Positions 34,472 through 43,548 of a stretch of 64,000 nucleotides of DNA are shown one piece after another. Under the pieces are notes generated by a model. The model worked only from the letters and a program-made list of their open reading frames with translations. It did no database searches and was not told where the DNA came from. This DNA comes from Microvirga sp. VF16 (GTDB taxonomy: Bacteria > Pseudomonadota > Alphaproteobacteria > Rhizobiales > Beijerinckiaceae): the NCBI RefSeq assembly GCF_016864375.1, contig NZ_CP069354.1, positions 2,253,501 to 2,317,500 on the forward strand. Reading direction: 5' to 3'. Every line of letters begins with the position of its first letter. The stretch's first letter is position 1. Made by a program: the position numbers and the translations under genes.

Positions 34472-35728
34472 ATGGACACCAACCTCGGCTTCGAGTGCGA
34501 CGCATCCCGGACTGCGTTCGAACCGGACCGCTTCTTCCGAAACTCCCTGGCCGAACTGAAGGCGGACGGACGCTACCGGACCTTCCTCGAGCTGGAGCGC
34601 CGGGCAGGGGAGTTTCCGCTCGCGGACGCCCTGGGGCGGTCCGAGCCCGTCGTCGTGTGGTGCTCGAATGACTACCTCGGCATGGGACAGCATCCGGCGG
34701 TGCTCAAGGCCATGCACGCGGCCATCGACCGCGTGGGGACCGGGGCCGGGGGAACCCGCAACATCTCCGGCAACACCCGCGACCACGTCCTGCTCGAGCG
34801 CGAGCTCGCCGACCTGCACGGCAAGGAGGCGGCTCTCGTCTTCGCCACGGGCTACGTCACCAACGAGGCCGCGCTCTCCACGCTCGCCGGCATGATCCCG
34901 GGCTGCATCGTCTATTCGGACGCTCTGAACCACGCCTCCATGATCGCGGGCATCCGCCACTCCAAGGCCGAGAAGCGCATCTTCCGGCACAACGACGTGG
35001 AGGATCTCGAGCGCCTCATGGCGGCCGACGACCCGGCGCGGCCGAAGCTGGTGTGCTTCGAGAGCGTGTACTCGATGGACGCGGACGTCGGTCCGATCAG
35101 GGCGATCTGCGACGTGGCCGAGCGCTACGGCGCCATGACCTACCTCGACGAGGTCCATGCCGTCGGTCTGTACGGCGGGCGCGGCGGTGGGGTGGCCGAG
35201 CGCGAGGGCCAGATGCACCGCCTGACGGTGATCCAGGGAACGCTGGGGAAGGCGTTCGGCTGCGGCGGCGGCTACATCGCGGCCTCGGCACCCCTGATCG
35301 ACTTCGTGCGCAGCCATGCGCCCGGCTTCATCTTCACCACCTCGATGCCGCCGGCCGTCGCGGCCGCCGCCCGGGCGAGCGTGGCGCACCTCAAGGCCAG
35401 CAATGCCGAACGCAAGCGCCACCAGGAGGTCGTCGCCACCGTGAAAAGCCGCCTGAAGGAGGCCGGGATTCCCGTCATGCCGTCGCAAACGCATCTTGTC
35501 CCGGTCTTCGTCGGAGACGCCCACCTGGTGCGGCGCGTCTCCGACGACCTGCTGACGCAGCACGGGATCTACATCCAGCCGATCAATTACCCCACGGTGC
35601 CACGCGGCACGGAGCGGCTGCGGATCACGCCGACCCCGCTTCACACGGACGAGCAGGTGGAACGCCTGGTCACATCCCTCGTGTCCGTGTTCCAGGAGCA
35701 TGGGCTCATGATGGAGCAGGTGGCATGA
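34472..35728 (+). CDS. hemA: 5-aminolevulinate synthase
   Basis: A 418-residue PLP enzyme of the alpha-oxoamine synthase family. [53 protein letters not shown] and the PLP-lysine motif [14 protein letters not shown] are diagnostic for ALAS, as is [13 protein letters not shown] near the end. It condenses glycine with succinyl-CoA to make 5-aminolevulinate, the first haem precursor in alphaproteobacteria. Its placement opposite the cio operon and beside oxidase assembly genes suggests a dedicated, perhaps second, ALAS (HemT-like) for respiratory haem supply. An AGGAGAG ribosome site precedes the ATG. The stop overlaps the next start (ATGA). Confidence 0.95.
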   Translation: MDTNLGFECDASRTAFEPDRFFRNSLAELKADGRYRTFLELERRAGEFPLADALGRSEPVVVWCSNDYLGMGQHPAVLKAMHAAIDRVGTGAGGTRNISGNTRDHVLLERELADLHGKEAALVFATGYVTNEAALSTLAGMIPGCIVYSDALNHASMIAGIRHSKAEKRIFRHNDVEDLERLMAADDPARPKLVCFESVYSMDADVGPIRAICDVAERYGAMTYLDEVHAVGLYGGRGGGVAEREGQMHRLTVIQGTLGKAFGCGGGYIAASAPLIDFVRSHAPGFIFTTSMPPAVAAAARASVAHLKASNAERKRHQEVVATVKSRLKEAGIPVMPSQTHLVPVFVGDAHLVRRVSDDLLTQHGIYIQPINYPTVPRGTERLRITPTPLHTDEQVERLVTSLVSVFQEHGLMMEQVA

Positions 35729-36804
35729 CATTCGAGCGCGAGAACGTGCGGCGCATGGGCGGCTACGTCCCAGGCGAGCAGCCCGCCCGGGCGAACGCCA
35801 AGCTGAACACCAATGAAAACCCGTTCCCGCCCTGCGACGCGGTTCTCGCGGCCCTGGCCGGCATCGATGGGGAGATGCTGCGCCGCTACCCCGATCCCAC
35901 GGCCTGGGGGTTCCGCACCGCAGCCGCCCGCCTGCACGGCCTGACGCCGGATCACATCGTTGCCACCAATGGCGGCGATGAGCTCCTGCGGCTGGCACTG
36001 ACGACGTTCCTGCCGCCCGGCGCCCCGCTGGGCCTCGCGGAGCCGGGTTACTCCCTCTATCCGGTGCTGGCGGCGGTTCATGACAGCCCGCTGTGCCCGG
36101 TGCCGCTCGACGATGACTGGTCGGTGCCGGGCGATATTGCACGGCGATGGAACAGGGCCGGAGCCAGGCTGGCGATCCTCGTCAACCCGCATGCCCCGTC
36201 GGGGTGGCTGACATCGGTGGCCGACCTGGCGGAAGTGGCGCGGGCCTTCAGGGGCGTGCTCGTGGTCGACGAGGCCTATGTCGACTTCGTCGATCCGGCG
36301 GCTGGGCATGACACGATCCGTCTGGTGCGGGAGTGCGGTAACGTCCTGCTCCTGCGGACCATGAGCAAGGGCTATTCCCTGGCCGGGCTGCGCCTGGGCT
36401 ACGGGATCGGCTCGCCCGGGCTCGTCACGCCGATGGTGTCGAAGACGAAGGATTCGTACAACGTGGACGTCGTCGCCCAGCGGGTGGGAGAGGCGGCCCT
36501 GCGCCACCAGGGGGAGGCGGCCGCGAGTTGGGCCTTCGTTCGCGCGGAACGGAACCGGATGGCACGGGAACTCACCGCCCGTGGGTTCACCTGCGCCCCC
36601 TCGCAGGCGAACTTCCTGCTCGCGACGATGACTGCACGGCGATTCGGGACGGCACCGCGCCTGCTGCGGGAGCTGGCGGCCGAGGGAATCTTCGTCAGGC
36701 GGTTCGACCAGGACCGGCTCCGTGACAGCCTGCGCATCTCGATCGGCACCACGGCCGAGAACGATGCACTGCTCCGCGCACTTGATCGCCTGCTTCGGGC
36801 GTAG
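35725..36804 (+). CDS. HisC-like histidinol-phosphate aminotransferase family protein
   Basis: A 359-residue class I/II PLP aminotransferase. [39 protein letters not shown] and the lysine motif [17 protein letters not shown] are the HisC signatures. The start ATG at 35725 overlaps the hemA stop, so the two are co-translated. HisC normally acts in histidine synthesis, but here it is paired with ALAS and oxidase genes, with no other his genes near. A role on a different amino acid or in haem-related metabolism is possible and undetermined. Confidence 0.9.
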   Translation: MTFERENVRRMGGYVPGEQPARANAKLNTNENPFPPCDAVLAALAGIDGEMLRRYPDPTAWGFRTAAARLHGLTPDHIVATNGGDELLRLALTTFLPPGAPLGLAEPGYSLYPVLAAVHDSPLCPVPLDDDWSVPGDIARRWNRAGARLAILVNPHAPSGWLTSVADLAEVARAFRGVLVVDEAYVDFVDPAAGHDTIRLVRECGNVLLLRTMSKGYSLAGLRLGYGIGSPGLVTPMVSKTKDSYNVDVVAQRVGEAALRHQGEAAASWAFVRAERNRMARELTARGFTCAPSQANFLLATMTARRFGTAPRLLRELAAEGIFVRRFDQDRLRDSLRISIGTTAENDALLRALDRLLRA

Positions 36805-36904
36805 GGTTCATCCTCTCGGGACGATTTCTCGAAGGCGGACAGGACAGGCGTGCCCGACGGCGATGTCGTCGGAGGGGAGCCGGACGAAGGGAGGCGCTGG
36901 TCCA

Positions 36905-37477
36905 TCACTTGGCCGATGCCTCCTGGACCTTGCCGTTCTTCGACGGGAAGTAGGTGTACGAGAGAGTGATGTCGTGCACGTCGGCCATGCTCGGATCGTC
37001 CGCCATGGCCGGATCGATGAAGAAGACGATCGTCGCCTCCATGGTCTCGCCCGCCCGGAGGGTGTTCTCCTCGAAGCAGAAGCATTCCAGCTTCATGAAG
37101 TGGCCGCCGGCCAGCTCCGGCAGGACGTTGTAGGTCGCCATCGCCGTGGCCGGGGCGTCGCCCCTGTTCTCGATCCTGTACGTGATGCTCCGGGTCTCGC
37201 CGACCTTGACCTTGATCGACGGTGTCTCGGGCGCGAAGCGCCAGGGGAGATTGGGCGCGACGTTCGCATCGAACCGGATGGTCATCGTGCGGTCGAGCAC
37301 CCTGGAGGCGGGAGCCGAGGCGAGCATCGGCGTGCCGCCGAAGCCGGTCAGGGAGCAGAACAAGTTGTAGAGCGGAACGGACGCGTAGGCGACGCAGAGC
37401 ATTCCGGCCGCAACGGCGAGGCAGGTCAGGGCCGTGGCGCGGGCCCGTCCCGCAGGCGAGGGGTTGGTATCGGACAT
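36905..37477 (-). CDS. ctaG: Cytochrome c oxidase assembly protein CtaG/Cox11
   Basis: A 190-residue Cox11 family protein. One N-terminal TM helix (ALTCLAVAAGMLCVAYASV) is followed by the conserved YNLFCSLTGFGGT, then an Ig-like periplasmic domain with the copper motif KLECFCFEEN and VFFIDPAMADD. It delivers copper to the CuB centre of haem-copper oxidases. No coxABC operon is in the window, so it serves an oxidase encoded elsewhere. It follows the DUF983 gene by 34 bp. I chose the ATG at 37477 (MSDTNPSP). Confidence 0.93.
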   Translation of the reverse strand: MSDTNPSPAGRARATALTCLAVAAGMLCVAYASVPLYNLFCSLTGFGGTPMLASAPASRVLDRTMTIRFDANVAPNLPWRFAPETPSIKVKVGETRSITYRIENRGDAPATAMATYNVLPELAGGHFMKLECFCFEENTLRAGETMEATIVFFIDPAMADDPSMADVHDITLSYTYFPSKNGKVQEASAK

Positions 37478-37511
37478 GGTGGCAGCCTTCGGTGCGGAGG
37501 AGACGGAACAC

Positions 37512-37946
37512 TCAGCCGCGGGAATCAACGGAGCCCGGAGAAGGCAACCCATTGCTTGCCGCCGCCTGCTGCGCTGTCTCGAAGCGACCTTCCTCGGCCT
37601 TGTAGAAGAACTGGCTCGCCACGAGCATGCCCTTGAAGGGCCGGATCGTCGGCACGCAGCTCAGCAGGAGGACCGGCAGCGTCGTGAGCAGATGCACCCA
37701 CAGGCCCGGCTCGTAGGCCATCTCGACCCACACGCCGAACGCAGTCGCCGGAATGGCCATCGTCATCATGACGAAGAAGGCCGGACCGTCGGCCGTGTCG
37801 GCGAAGGAGAAGTCGAGGCCGCACGCCTCGCAGCGCGGGGCGAGGGTCAGGAAGCCGTTGAACAGGCGGCCCTTGCCGCAACGGGGGCAGCGGCACTTGA
37901 GGCCGTACTTGAGGATGGTTTCTGTTGCCGTGAGAGCAGCGGTCAT
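37512..37946 (-). CDS. DUF983 family protein
   Basis: A 144-residue protein with two CxxC pairs at the N-terminus (CRCPRCGKGRLF and CEACGLDF), a zinc-ribbon-like knuckle, and two TM helices (AFFVMMTMAIPATAFGVWVEM and LWVHLLTTLPVLLLSCVP). DUF983 proteins are usually found beside ctaG and cox genes and are presumed assembly factors. It is the first gene of a two-gene operon with ctaG; operator site C lies 48 bp upstream of its start. Confidence 0.85.
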   Translation of the reverse strand: MTAALTATETILKYGLKCRCPRCGKGRLFNGFLTLAPRCEACGLDFSFADTADGPAFFVMMTMAIPATAFGVWVEMAYEPGLWVHLLTTLPVLLLSCVPTIRPFKGMLVASQFFYKAEEGRFETAQQAAASNGLPSPGSVDSRG

Positions 37947-37994
37947 GTCGGATCCTTCCGGTGTGCGCCTTGGGGGCCTCGAGGAGCTCTGATA

Positions 37995-38017
37995 TGTATG
38001 GATTGACTATCCATACA
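37995..38017. promoter_or_regulatory. Operator site C (DUF983-ctaG side), perfect inverted repeat
   Basis: TGTATGGAT-N5-ATCCATACA, with perfectly matching arms that extend by one further base on each side (37994-38018). It lies between the DUF983 start (37946) and the MocR-type regulator gene. Confidence 0.65.
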
Positions 38018-38097
38018 TTAGGCTGTAGCTTCATTGCGTTGGTTGACCCACGCCTGCGACTTCGGTCGCGGTTTGCATCAACCTGCTTCGCACATTA

Positions 38098-38121
38098 TGT
38101 ATGTCATGCATGAGCCATACA
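38098..38121. promoter_or_regulatory. Operator site D (regulator gene side)
   Basis: TGTATG and CATACA half-sites framing 12 bp, one base longer than sites A-C and with weaker inner symmetry. It ends 26 bp before the regulator GTG at 38148, which would fit autoregulation. Confidence 0.45.
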
Positions 38122-38147
38122 TTTGCAAGACAAGAAGGTCAAGGAAC

Positions 38148-39530
38148 GTGCTGTCCTGGATGCCGCAGATCGAGAACGAGAACGGGCCCAAGTACCTGGC
38201 CATTGCCGAGGCCCTGTTGGCCGACGTGCAGTCCGGGCGGCTCAAGCCGGGCCACCGCCTGCCGCCGCAGCGCCAGCTCGCCAAGGAACTCGGGGTCGAC
38301 CTCACCACCGTCACCCGGGCCTTCAACGAGGCCCGCAGGTTGGGGCTGATCGAGGCCAATACCGGGCGGGGCAGCTACGTGCGCGGGAAGCCGCCGGAGG
38401 AGGACGTCGCGCCTGCTGGCTCGCCCATCATCGACTTGAGCATGAACATGCCCCCGCAGCCCCCTGCCGCGAAGCTGCGCGAGCGCATCCAGGAGGGGAT
38501 CGCGGGCGTTCTGTCGTCGCCGCACGGCCTCATGCACCTGCACTACCAGGAGAGCGTCGGGGCCGCACCCGACCGAACTGCCGCCGCCCGCTGGCTCGGC
38601 GCCCGCCTGGGATCGGTCTCGGTGGATCGGGTCGTGGTGACCGGCGGCGCCCAGACGGCGCTTTACGCCGTCGTGCGGGTCATGGCCGGGCCAGGCGATG
38701 CCATCTGCGTTCCCGATCTCACGTACCCCGGCCTGAGGGCTATCGCCGATCAGCTCAAGGTGCGGCTGGTCCCTGTGGCGATGGATGGGGAGGGGCTCGA
38801 TCCGGCGGCGTTGGAGGAGGCGTGCGGGCGCGAGCGGCCCAAGGCCGTCTACTGCGTTCCAACCATCCACAACCCGACGACCGCGACCATGTCGGCCCTG
38901 CGGCGCGAAGCCATCGCCGCCGTGGCACGGCGGCACGGGATCGCGATCATCGAAGACGATGCCTACGGGGCGCTGCCCCGGCAGGCGCCGGCACCGATCG
39001 CGGCGCTCGCGCCCGACCTCACCTGGCACATCGCCACGCTGTCGAAGTGCGTGACGCCCGCCCTGCGAACGGCCTACGTCGTCACCCCGGGCATGGCCGA
39101 CACCCTGCGGCTCGCGGCGGAAATCCGCGCGATGTCGCTCATGATGCCACCGCTCATGGCGGCGCTCGCCTCGCGATGGATCGTGGACGGCACGCTCGAT
39201 GCCATCACGGCGGCCATCCGCGAGGAGAGCGCCGCCCGGCAGGCGATCGCACGCCGGGTCCTGCAAGGTCTTGGGTTCCAGGCCCACCCGGAAGGCCATC
39301 ACCTGTGGCTGGCTCTTCCCGAGCGCTGGCGCCGAGCCGATCTCAACCTCTATGCGCGGCAGTCGGGCCTTGCCCTCGTGCCGAGCGAGGCCTTCGCGGT
39401 GGGTCTTGCCCCGGATGCCATTCGCGTCTCCCTTGGGGCAGCACAGAACCAGGCCGTCCTGGAACGCGGGCTCAACCTTCTGGCGACGGTCCTGTCGCAC
39501 GGGCCGAGTGCCTTGTCCTCGATCGTATGA
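38148..39530 (+). CDS. MocR-type regulator (GntR winged helix plus PLP aminotransferase domain)
   Basis: A 460-residue protein. Residues 1-75 form a GntR winged helix (YLAIAEALLADVQSGRLKPG, LPPQRQLAKELGVDLTTVTR, GLIEANTGRGSYV). The remainder is a fold-type I aminotransferase domain with VVTGGAQTALYAV, VPTIHNPTTATMS, IIEDDAYGALPR and the PLP-lysine region IATLSKCVTPALRTAYV. MocR regulators such as PdxR, GabR and TauR use PLP and an amine to sense metabolites. The GTG at 38148 keeps the conserved W-x-P (LSWMPQIE); an ATG at 38160 is the alternative. Four TGTATGG-type sites in the two neighbouring divergent promoters point to control of cio, hemA-hisC and DUF983-ctaG. Confidence 0.88.
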   Translation: MLSWMPQIENENGPKYLAIAEALLADVQSGRLKPGHRLPPQRQLAKELGVDLTTVTRAFNEARRLGLIEANTGRGSYVRGKPPEEDVAPAGSPIIDLSMNMPPQPPAAKLRERIQEGIAGVLSSPHGLMHLHYQESVGAAPDRTAAARWLGARLGSVSVDRVVVTGGAQTALYAVVRVMAGPGDAICVPDLTYPGLRAIADQLKVRLVPVAMDGEGLDPAALEEACGRERPKAVYCVPTIHNPTTATMSALRREAIAAVARRHGIAIIEDDAYGALPRQAPAPIAALAPDLTWHIATLSKCVTPALRTAYVVTPGMADTLRLAAEIRAMSLMMPPLMAALASRWIVDGTLDAITAAIREESAARQAIARRVLQGLGFQAHPEGHHLWLALPERWRRADLNLYARQSGLALVPSEAFAVGLAPDAIRVSLGAAQNQAVLERGLNLLATVLSHGPSALSSIV

Positions 39531-39622
39531 CCTCCTCGAAGCGCACATCTGGCGAGGCACCAAACAGTGTCGAAACGGCTCCGCCACGGTCGGCGGAGCC
39601 TGTCAGGAATCGGCATGCCCTC

Positions 39623-40096
39623 TCAGAGCTCAAGGTCGGACAGCCCGGGGTGATCGGCCGGTCGCGGGCCGGAGCGGTCCCAGTGGAACTTGCGGTCGCT
39701 CTCCTTGATCGGAAGGTCGTTGATGCAGGCAAACCGTCGGCGCATCAGCCCGTTGTCGTCGAATTCCCAGTTCTCGTTCCCGTAGGACCGATACCAGTTG
39801 TTGGAGTCGTCACGCCATTCATAGGCGAACCGCACGGCAATGCGGTTTCCGTCCCAAGCCCAGAGCTCCTTGATCAGGCGGTAGTCCAATTCCTTGGACC
39901 ACTTGCGGGTGAGAAGTGCGACGATGGCTTCGCGGCCTTGGGCGAATTCCGCGCGGTTCCGCCAGTAGCTGTCGACTGTGTAGGCCAGGGCCACCCGTTC
40001 CGGATCGCAGGTATTCCAGCCGTCCTCGGCGGCGCGGACCTTCCGGATGGCAGATTCCCTTGTGAACGGGGGCAACGGCGGACGTGTCTCGGACAT
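39623..40096 (-). CDS. DUF1348/NTF2-fold protein
   Basis: A 157-residue protein with the DUF1348 signature: [71 protein letters not shown] and [13 protein letters not shown]. It belongs to the nuclear-transport-factor-2-like fold, a cone-shaped small-molecule pocket; the function is unknown. The ATG at 40096 follows a GAGAGAAG ribosome site. It is a single-gene unit, with an SDR remnant just upstream. Confidence 0.85.
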   Translation of the reverse strand: MSETRPPLPPFTRESAIRKVRAAEDGWNTCDPERVALAYTVDSYWRNRAEFAQGREAIVALLTRKWSKELDYRLIKELWAWDGNRIAVRFAYEWRDDSNNWYRSYGNENWEFDDNGLMRRRFACINDLPIKESDRKFHWDRSGPRPADHPGLSDLEL

Positions 40097-40172
40097 TCTT
40101 CTCTCCTGTCGTAAAACGTGGACTCGGGATCTTGCAGCGGGTCGCGCAAGAGGCATGCGGTGCGGGTCACCT

Positions 40173-40272
40173 TCAAGTCGTGATGAGCTCCGGCGCGGCA
40201 AAGTCGGTCGAAAGGCAGACGGAGCGCCACTGCTGAAGGATCGCGGCGTCCGAGGCATGCTTCTCGACGGAA
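40173..40272 (-). pseudogene. C-terminal fragment of an SDR oxidoreductase
   Basis: The minus-strand frame ending at 40173 reads [20 protein letters not shown] then [11 protein letters not shown]. It matches the end of the intact SDR at 47578 (IEAKHLTDAEILAAWRQVSVSTDFPPAA). The upstream catalytic part is absent, replaced by the NTF2-fold gene. It is the residue of a deleted or recombined SDR gene. Confidence 0.65.
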
Positions 40273-40287
40273 TGAGGTTGAAACCAC

Positions 40288-40809
40288 CTATCGAGCGGGC
40301 TGCACCCGCGTCCACAGGTCGTTGAACGCGATGCTGTCGAAGAATGCCGATGCATTCGTGATCTTGCCGTCGTGCAACTCGAGGAACCAGGCATAGGTGT
40401 TCGCGTAAGGAACGCCATCCTTGGCCGTGCCGCTCGCATCGAAGAAGACGATGACGGTGTCGCCATCCACGTACATCCGCCGGATCGTCGGCTTGAGGCC
40501 AACGCTCATGCGCGCGTTGAAGGGCCGGATAACCTCCCCGATGAACGCCTCACGGCTGCCATAGGTTTTGGAGGCCAGCGAGTTGCCCGTGATCGTCCAT
40601 TTCACGTCCTCCGCAAGGAGGTCGTAGGGGCTGCCGGTCCCGGCCGCCCAAGCCTCGAAGGCCTGTTGCACGAGTGCCTTGTTCTCGGTTGGGGCTGCGC
40701 CAGTCTGAGACCGTGCCGGTGTCACCATCGCAAACACTGCCAGTGCGCCGACGCCGGTCACGGCAAGAAGGTGGCCAAATGAAAACGCTGCCGGTGTGTC
40801 CATTTGCAT
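40288..40809 (-). CDS. Exported SnoaL/NTF2-like protein
   Basis: A 173-residue protein with a signal-like N-terminus ([21 protein letters not shown], cleavage near ARSQTG). The rest is an NTF2-like cone fold: [47 protein letters not shown] and [18 protein letters not shown], typical of SnoaL-like polyketide cyclase or ketosteroid-isomerase relatives. The substrate is unknown. It would act in the periplasm, which is unusual for this fold. GAAAGGA precedes the ATG. Confidence 0.8.
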   Translation of the reverse strand: MQMDTPAAFSFGHLLAVTGVGALAVFAMVTPARSQTGAAPTENKALVQQAFEAWAAGTGSPYDLLAEDVKWTITGNSLASKTYGSREAFIGEVIRPFNARMSVGLKPTIRRMYVDGDTVIVFFDASGTAKDGVPYANTYAWFLELHDGKITNASAFFDSIAFNDLWTRVQPAR

Positions 40810-40915
40810 TGTCTATCCTTTCGGGAAAAAGCCCCGAGCCGGGTTGGGGCGCTGGAGGTGCTGCGCGCCGGCCCGGGGCAGTTGAGTGGTTGGGAGGGAA
40901 CCACTCTGGGGAACA

Positions 40916-41725
40916 TCAGATCTGGTTGTCCCAGGCGGCGAGCTGATGATTGCGCAGCATGTCCTCGATCTTCTTCGGCACCACGTTGCGGAACTTGCCG
41001 GTATCGGCAGGGACGATCTCGATCATGCGGTCGATCATCTCCTGCGGGTCCATCCTGCCCTCGGGCGTGGCGAAGAAATCGTCGAAGCCCTTGCGCAGGT
41101 CGGCCCGCTTGGTGAAGTTCACCGCGTCGTCGAGCCAGCGGAACGGATTGTCCGCCATGGTCTCGTTGTAGCCGGTGTAATAGGCACCCGGATTGATCGT
41201 CTGGACCTTGATCCCGTAGGCGGCCAGTTCCTGCTGCATCGCCTCGGCGAAGGCCTCCAGCGCATGCTTGGTCGAGACGTAGGTGCCCCAGTTGGCCGGC
41301 GTGAACAGGCCGCCCATCGACGAGGTGAACACCACCTTGCCCTTCTTGCCCTCACGCACCCAGCGCTGGACGACACCCTGCGTGAGTTGCAGGGGCAGGA
41401 AGACGTTGACCTCGTAGTTCCTGCGCACGAGCTCGATCGGGATCTCCCAGACCGGGCCAGCTTCGCCCATGCCGGCGTTGTTCCACAGCACATCGAAGTC
41501 CCACTTCTGCGCCTGCTTGATGTCATAGGGGTCGGTGAGATCAAGCCGCTCGACGCGGATCTTGTCCGACAGGCCGAGCGCGGCGACTTCCTCGCGCAGC
41601 GGGGTGACCTGCGAGGAGACATGAACAGTGGCGATGATGCTGTGGCCATTCCGGGCCATGCCGATGGCGGCACCCTTGCCAAAGCCCGAGCCAGCGCCGG
41701 TGATGAGGATGGTCTTGGCGGTCAT
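40916..41725 (-). CDS. SDR family oxidoreductase
   Basis: A 269-residue short-chain dehydrogenase. The NAD(P) motif is TGAGSGFGKG, NNAG is in LWNNAGMGEAG, and the catalytic set is Ser in VVFTSSMGG with YVSTK (Tyr and Lys). LDLTDPYD suggests the usual Asp in the cofactor pocket. The substrate is unknown. It lies 64 bp downstream of the GlcG/HbpS-like gene on the same strand, so the two probably form an operon driven by the promoter segment at 42241-42354. Confidence 0.9.
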   Translation of the reverse strand: MTAKTILITGAGSGFGKGAAIGMARNGHSIIATVHVSSQVTPLREEVAALGLSDKIRVERLDLTDPYDIKQAQKWDFDVLWNNAGMGEAGPVWEIPIELVRRNYEVNVFLPLQLTQGVVQRWVREGKKGKVVFTSSMGGLFTPANWGTYVSTKHALEAFAEAMQQELAAYGIKVQTINPGAYYTGYNETMADNPFRWLDDAVNFTKRADLRKGFDDFFATPEGRMDPQEMIDRMIEIVPADTGKFRNVVPKKIEDMLRNHQLAAWDNQI

Positions 41726-41789
41726 GATGCAGTCCTTCAGGTTCAGTTCGGTTGATGGTCGAGAGTGTGATCAGGATGGGAGATCAGGG

Positions 41790-42185
41790 TCAGAGCGCCG
41801 CCGCTGCGGCCTCGGCGATGTCGAGATCCTGAGCGACCGCGCCGCCCGAAATCCCGACCGCGCCGATCACCGTGCCCTCGGCATTCCGGATCGGGAGGCC
41901 GCCGGCGAAGACGACGAGGCCGCCATTGCTGTTCTCGAGGCCGGGCGAGGTGCCTCCCGGCTTGCAGAACTCGCCGATGGCTTCGGTCCGCATGCCGAAC
42001 AGGGCGGCGGTCCGGGCCTTGCCGAGAGCGATGTCGATGGAGCCCAGCAGGGCGCCGTCCATGCGGCTGAACGCCTTCAGGTGCACTGCGGCGTCGAGGA
42101 CCGCGATGTTCACGGGAACGCCGATCTGGGTGGCCCGAGCCTCGCCGGCGGCGATGACCGTGCGGGCCTGGTCGATGGTAATCAT
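41790..42185 (-). CDS. GlcG/HbpS family haem-binding-like protein
   Basis: A 131-residue single-domain protein with ITIDQARTVIAAGEARATQI, VNIAVLDAAVHLKAFSRMDG, GSIDIALGKARTAALFG and GAVGISGGAVAQDLDIAEAA, the full GlcG/HbpS pattern. Family members bind haem or small ligands; HbpS is an extracellular redox sensor, while GlcG is of unknown role beside glycolate genes. No signal peptide is seen, so it is cytoplasmic. GAAGGAGGAG precedes the ATG at 42185. Confidence 0.85.
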   Translation of the reverse strand: MITIDQARTVIAAGEARATQIGVPVNIAVLDAAVHLKAFSRMDGALLGSIDIALGKARTAALFGMRTEAIGEFCKPGGTSPGLENSNGGLVVFAGGLPIRNAEGTVIGAVGISGGAVAQDLDIAEAAAAAL

Positions 42186-42240
42186 TGTAATGTCTCCTCC
42201 TTCGAGGATCGAAGCGGAAGCGGTCTCCGGTTTCGATCAG

Positions 42241-42354
42241 CGAGTGAGGATGTTTTACAAAGAGCCGACTGATGAGATAATCGCCTGATTTTTTGCTGAG
42301 CTAGTGAGCTAAATTCAACAATACGCACCGTCTCACCCTCAGATCTGATGCCGT
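42241..42354. repeat. Duplicated promoter segment, copy 1
   Basis: This 114-bp segment aligns without gaps to 48451-48564, identical at 100 positions by my count. Conserved blocks include TGTTTTACAA, GATGAGATAA, CTAGTGAGCT and TCTCACCCTC. The right third corresponds to the start of the LysR gene at 48531, but here its ATG is ATA. A palindromic T-N11-A site (TGAGCT-AAATTCA, 42305-42317) is kept in both copies. It lies upstream of the GlcG-like gene. Confidence 0.85.
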
Positions 42355-42475
42355 CGAACGGGTTCTGGTGCACTGCGGGCTCAAGCAGCGCGACGTTCAT
42401 GGGAAAGTCGATTCCAGCGGCACGGGGCTCCCCGGTGCCAGTCATGGCCCGGGCATGGTGCAATGTGGGTGACAT
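42355..42475 (-). pseudogene. N-terminal fragment of a GlcG/HbpS gene
   Basis: From an ATG at 42475 with a GCAGGAG ribosome site, the frame reads MSPTLHHARAMTGTGEPRAA, then GIDFPMNVALLEPAVHQNPF. It parallels the intact GlcG-like gene at 41790 (ITIDQARTVIAAGEARATQI, then GVPVNIAVLDAAVHLKAF). Homology ends at the boundary of the duplicated promoter segment, so the gene was cut by that rearrangement. Confidence 0.7.
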
Positions 42476-42654
42476 AGCGTCGTTCTCCTGCACGGGTGTG
42501 CCCCGATCGATTGCCGATCAGCCGCCCCCGTGACCTGGCCGACACTAGCCCCTGCTCAGGACGCGACCAGCGAGCGGAGTGCTGCGTTTTGTATCGCAGT
42601 GCTGTCTCTTCAGTGTGCCGAGCAGCGCGGGTCTGCGCCTTATGCAAATTCGTG

Positions 42655-43548
42655 TCAGAGCCGACGGTCGCGCCGCCAGGCCCCCGGTGTGGTCCCGAGA
42701 TGCTTCGTGAAAGCGCGCGTGAAATGGCTCTGGTCGACGAACCCGCAGTGGCGTGCGATGTCCTCGATCGACAACTCGGAGTTCAAGAGCAGGTTCTTTG
42801 CCCGCTCCAGCCGTTGGGTCAGGAGCCAAAGCATTGGCGTTGTGCCTGTCGATGTCCTGAAGGCCCTGGCGAAATGGGCACGCGACAAGCCGCACGCTTC
42901 TGCAAGTTCGTGGAGTCCAACCTTCCCACTGAGATTGGCGACGAGCAATTCCTTGGCCCGCCGTTCCTGCCAGGGCGCGAGCCTGCCATTCTGGTTTCGC
43001 CCGGCTCTGGTCTCAGCATATCTTTCAGTGAGATGGGACAACAGGGCGAGCGCCACGTAATCGATGAACAACTTGCTGCCGGATTGCGGCTGCTTCAGCA
43101 CCGGAAGCATGCACTCGCCGAGGTGTTCAATGATCCGATCATCCTGCCCGATTTCGGAAGAGGTACGCAACGACGGGATCCGCGGCAAACCGTGTTCGTC
43201 ATGGAACCGGTCGAGCGCGTCACGCGAGACATAGAATGACACGCAATCGATGGCGGACTGGATAATCGCAGTGTGCTGGTGGTTGAGGTCGGCAATCAAG
43301 GATTGGCCTCGGTGGATCGCCGGGCGCATGACGCTCCGGCCGTCGATCCAATGCTGCGTCGGCGGAATGTCGTTGCGCTGCATGCACAACAGGTAGCCGT
43401 CCTTGACCTCGAGTTCCGCCGCATGGCCTCCCTTCATGGGTTCGGGAGAGATCATCCAACTGGCAGTCAGTTCGACGGATTGCAGCGTGCGGATCGAAAT
43501 CTGTGATGGCTGCTCCAACCACCTGAACTTATTGCCTTGAACGCTCAT
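42655..43548 (-). CDS. AraC family transcriptional regulator
   Basis: A 297-residue AraC protein. The C-terminal 100 residues carry both helix-turn-helix units: GLHELAEACGLSRAHFARAF and LSIEDIARHCGFVDQSHFTRAF, ending GTTPGAWRRDRR. The N-terminal 180 residues are a ligand-binding domain (YLLCMQRNDIPPTQHWIDGR, DCVSFYVSRDALDRF) that resembles the AraC protein at 43845, so the two are paralogs placed head to head across about 300 bp. Target genes are unclear. The ATG at 43548 begins MSVQGNKFRW. Confidence 0.9.
   Translation of the reverse strand: MSVQGNKFRWLEQPSQISIRTLQSVELTASWMISPEPMKGGHAAELEVKDGYLLCMQRNDIPPTQHWIDGRSVMRPAIHRGQSLIADLNHQHTAIIQSAIDCVSFYVSRDALDRFHDEHGLPRIPSLRTSSEIGQDDRIIEHLGECMLPVLKQPQSGSKLFIDYVALALLSHLTERYAETRAGRNQNGRLAPWQERRAKELLVANLSGKVGLHELAEACGLSRAHFARAFRTSTGTTPMLWLLTQRLERAKNLLLNSELSIEDIARHCGFVDQSHFTRAFTKHLGTTPGAWRRDRRL

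Noticed and set aside
34343..36142. A 599-codon open frame on the minus strand
   Set aside because: It lies antisense to hemA and the HisC-like gene, which have clear family motifs.
38123..40114. Long overlapping frames (663 codons plus, 482 codons minus) over the MocR gene
   Set aside because: Both are shadows of the regulator, whose winged helix and aminotransferase motifs are evident; the shadows are Arg/Ala/Pro/Gly-rich.
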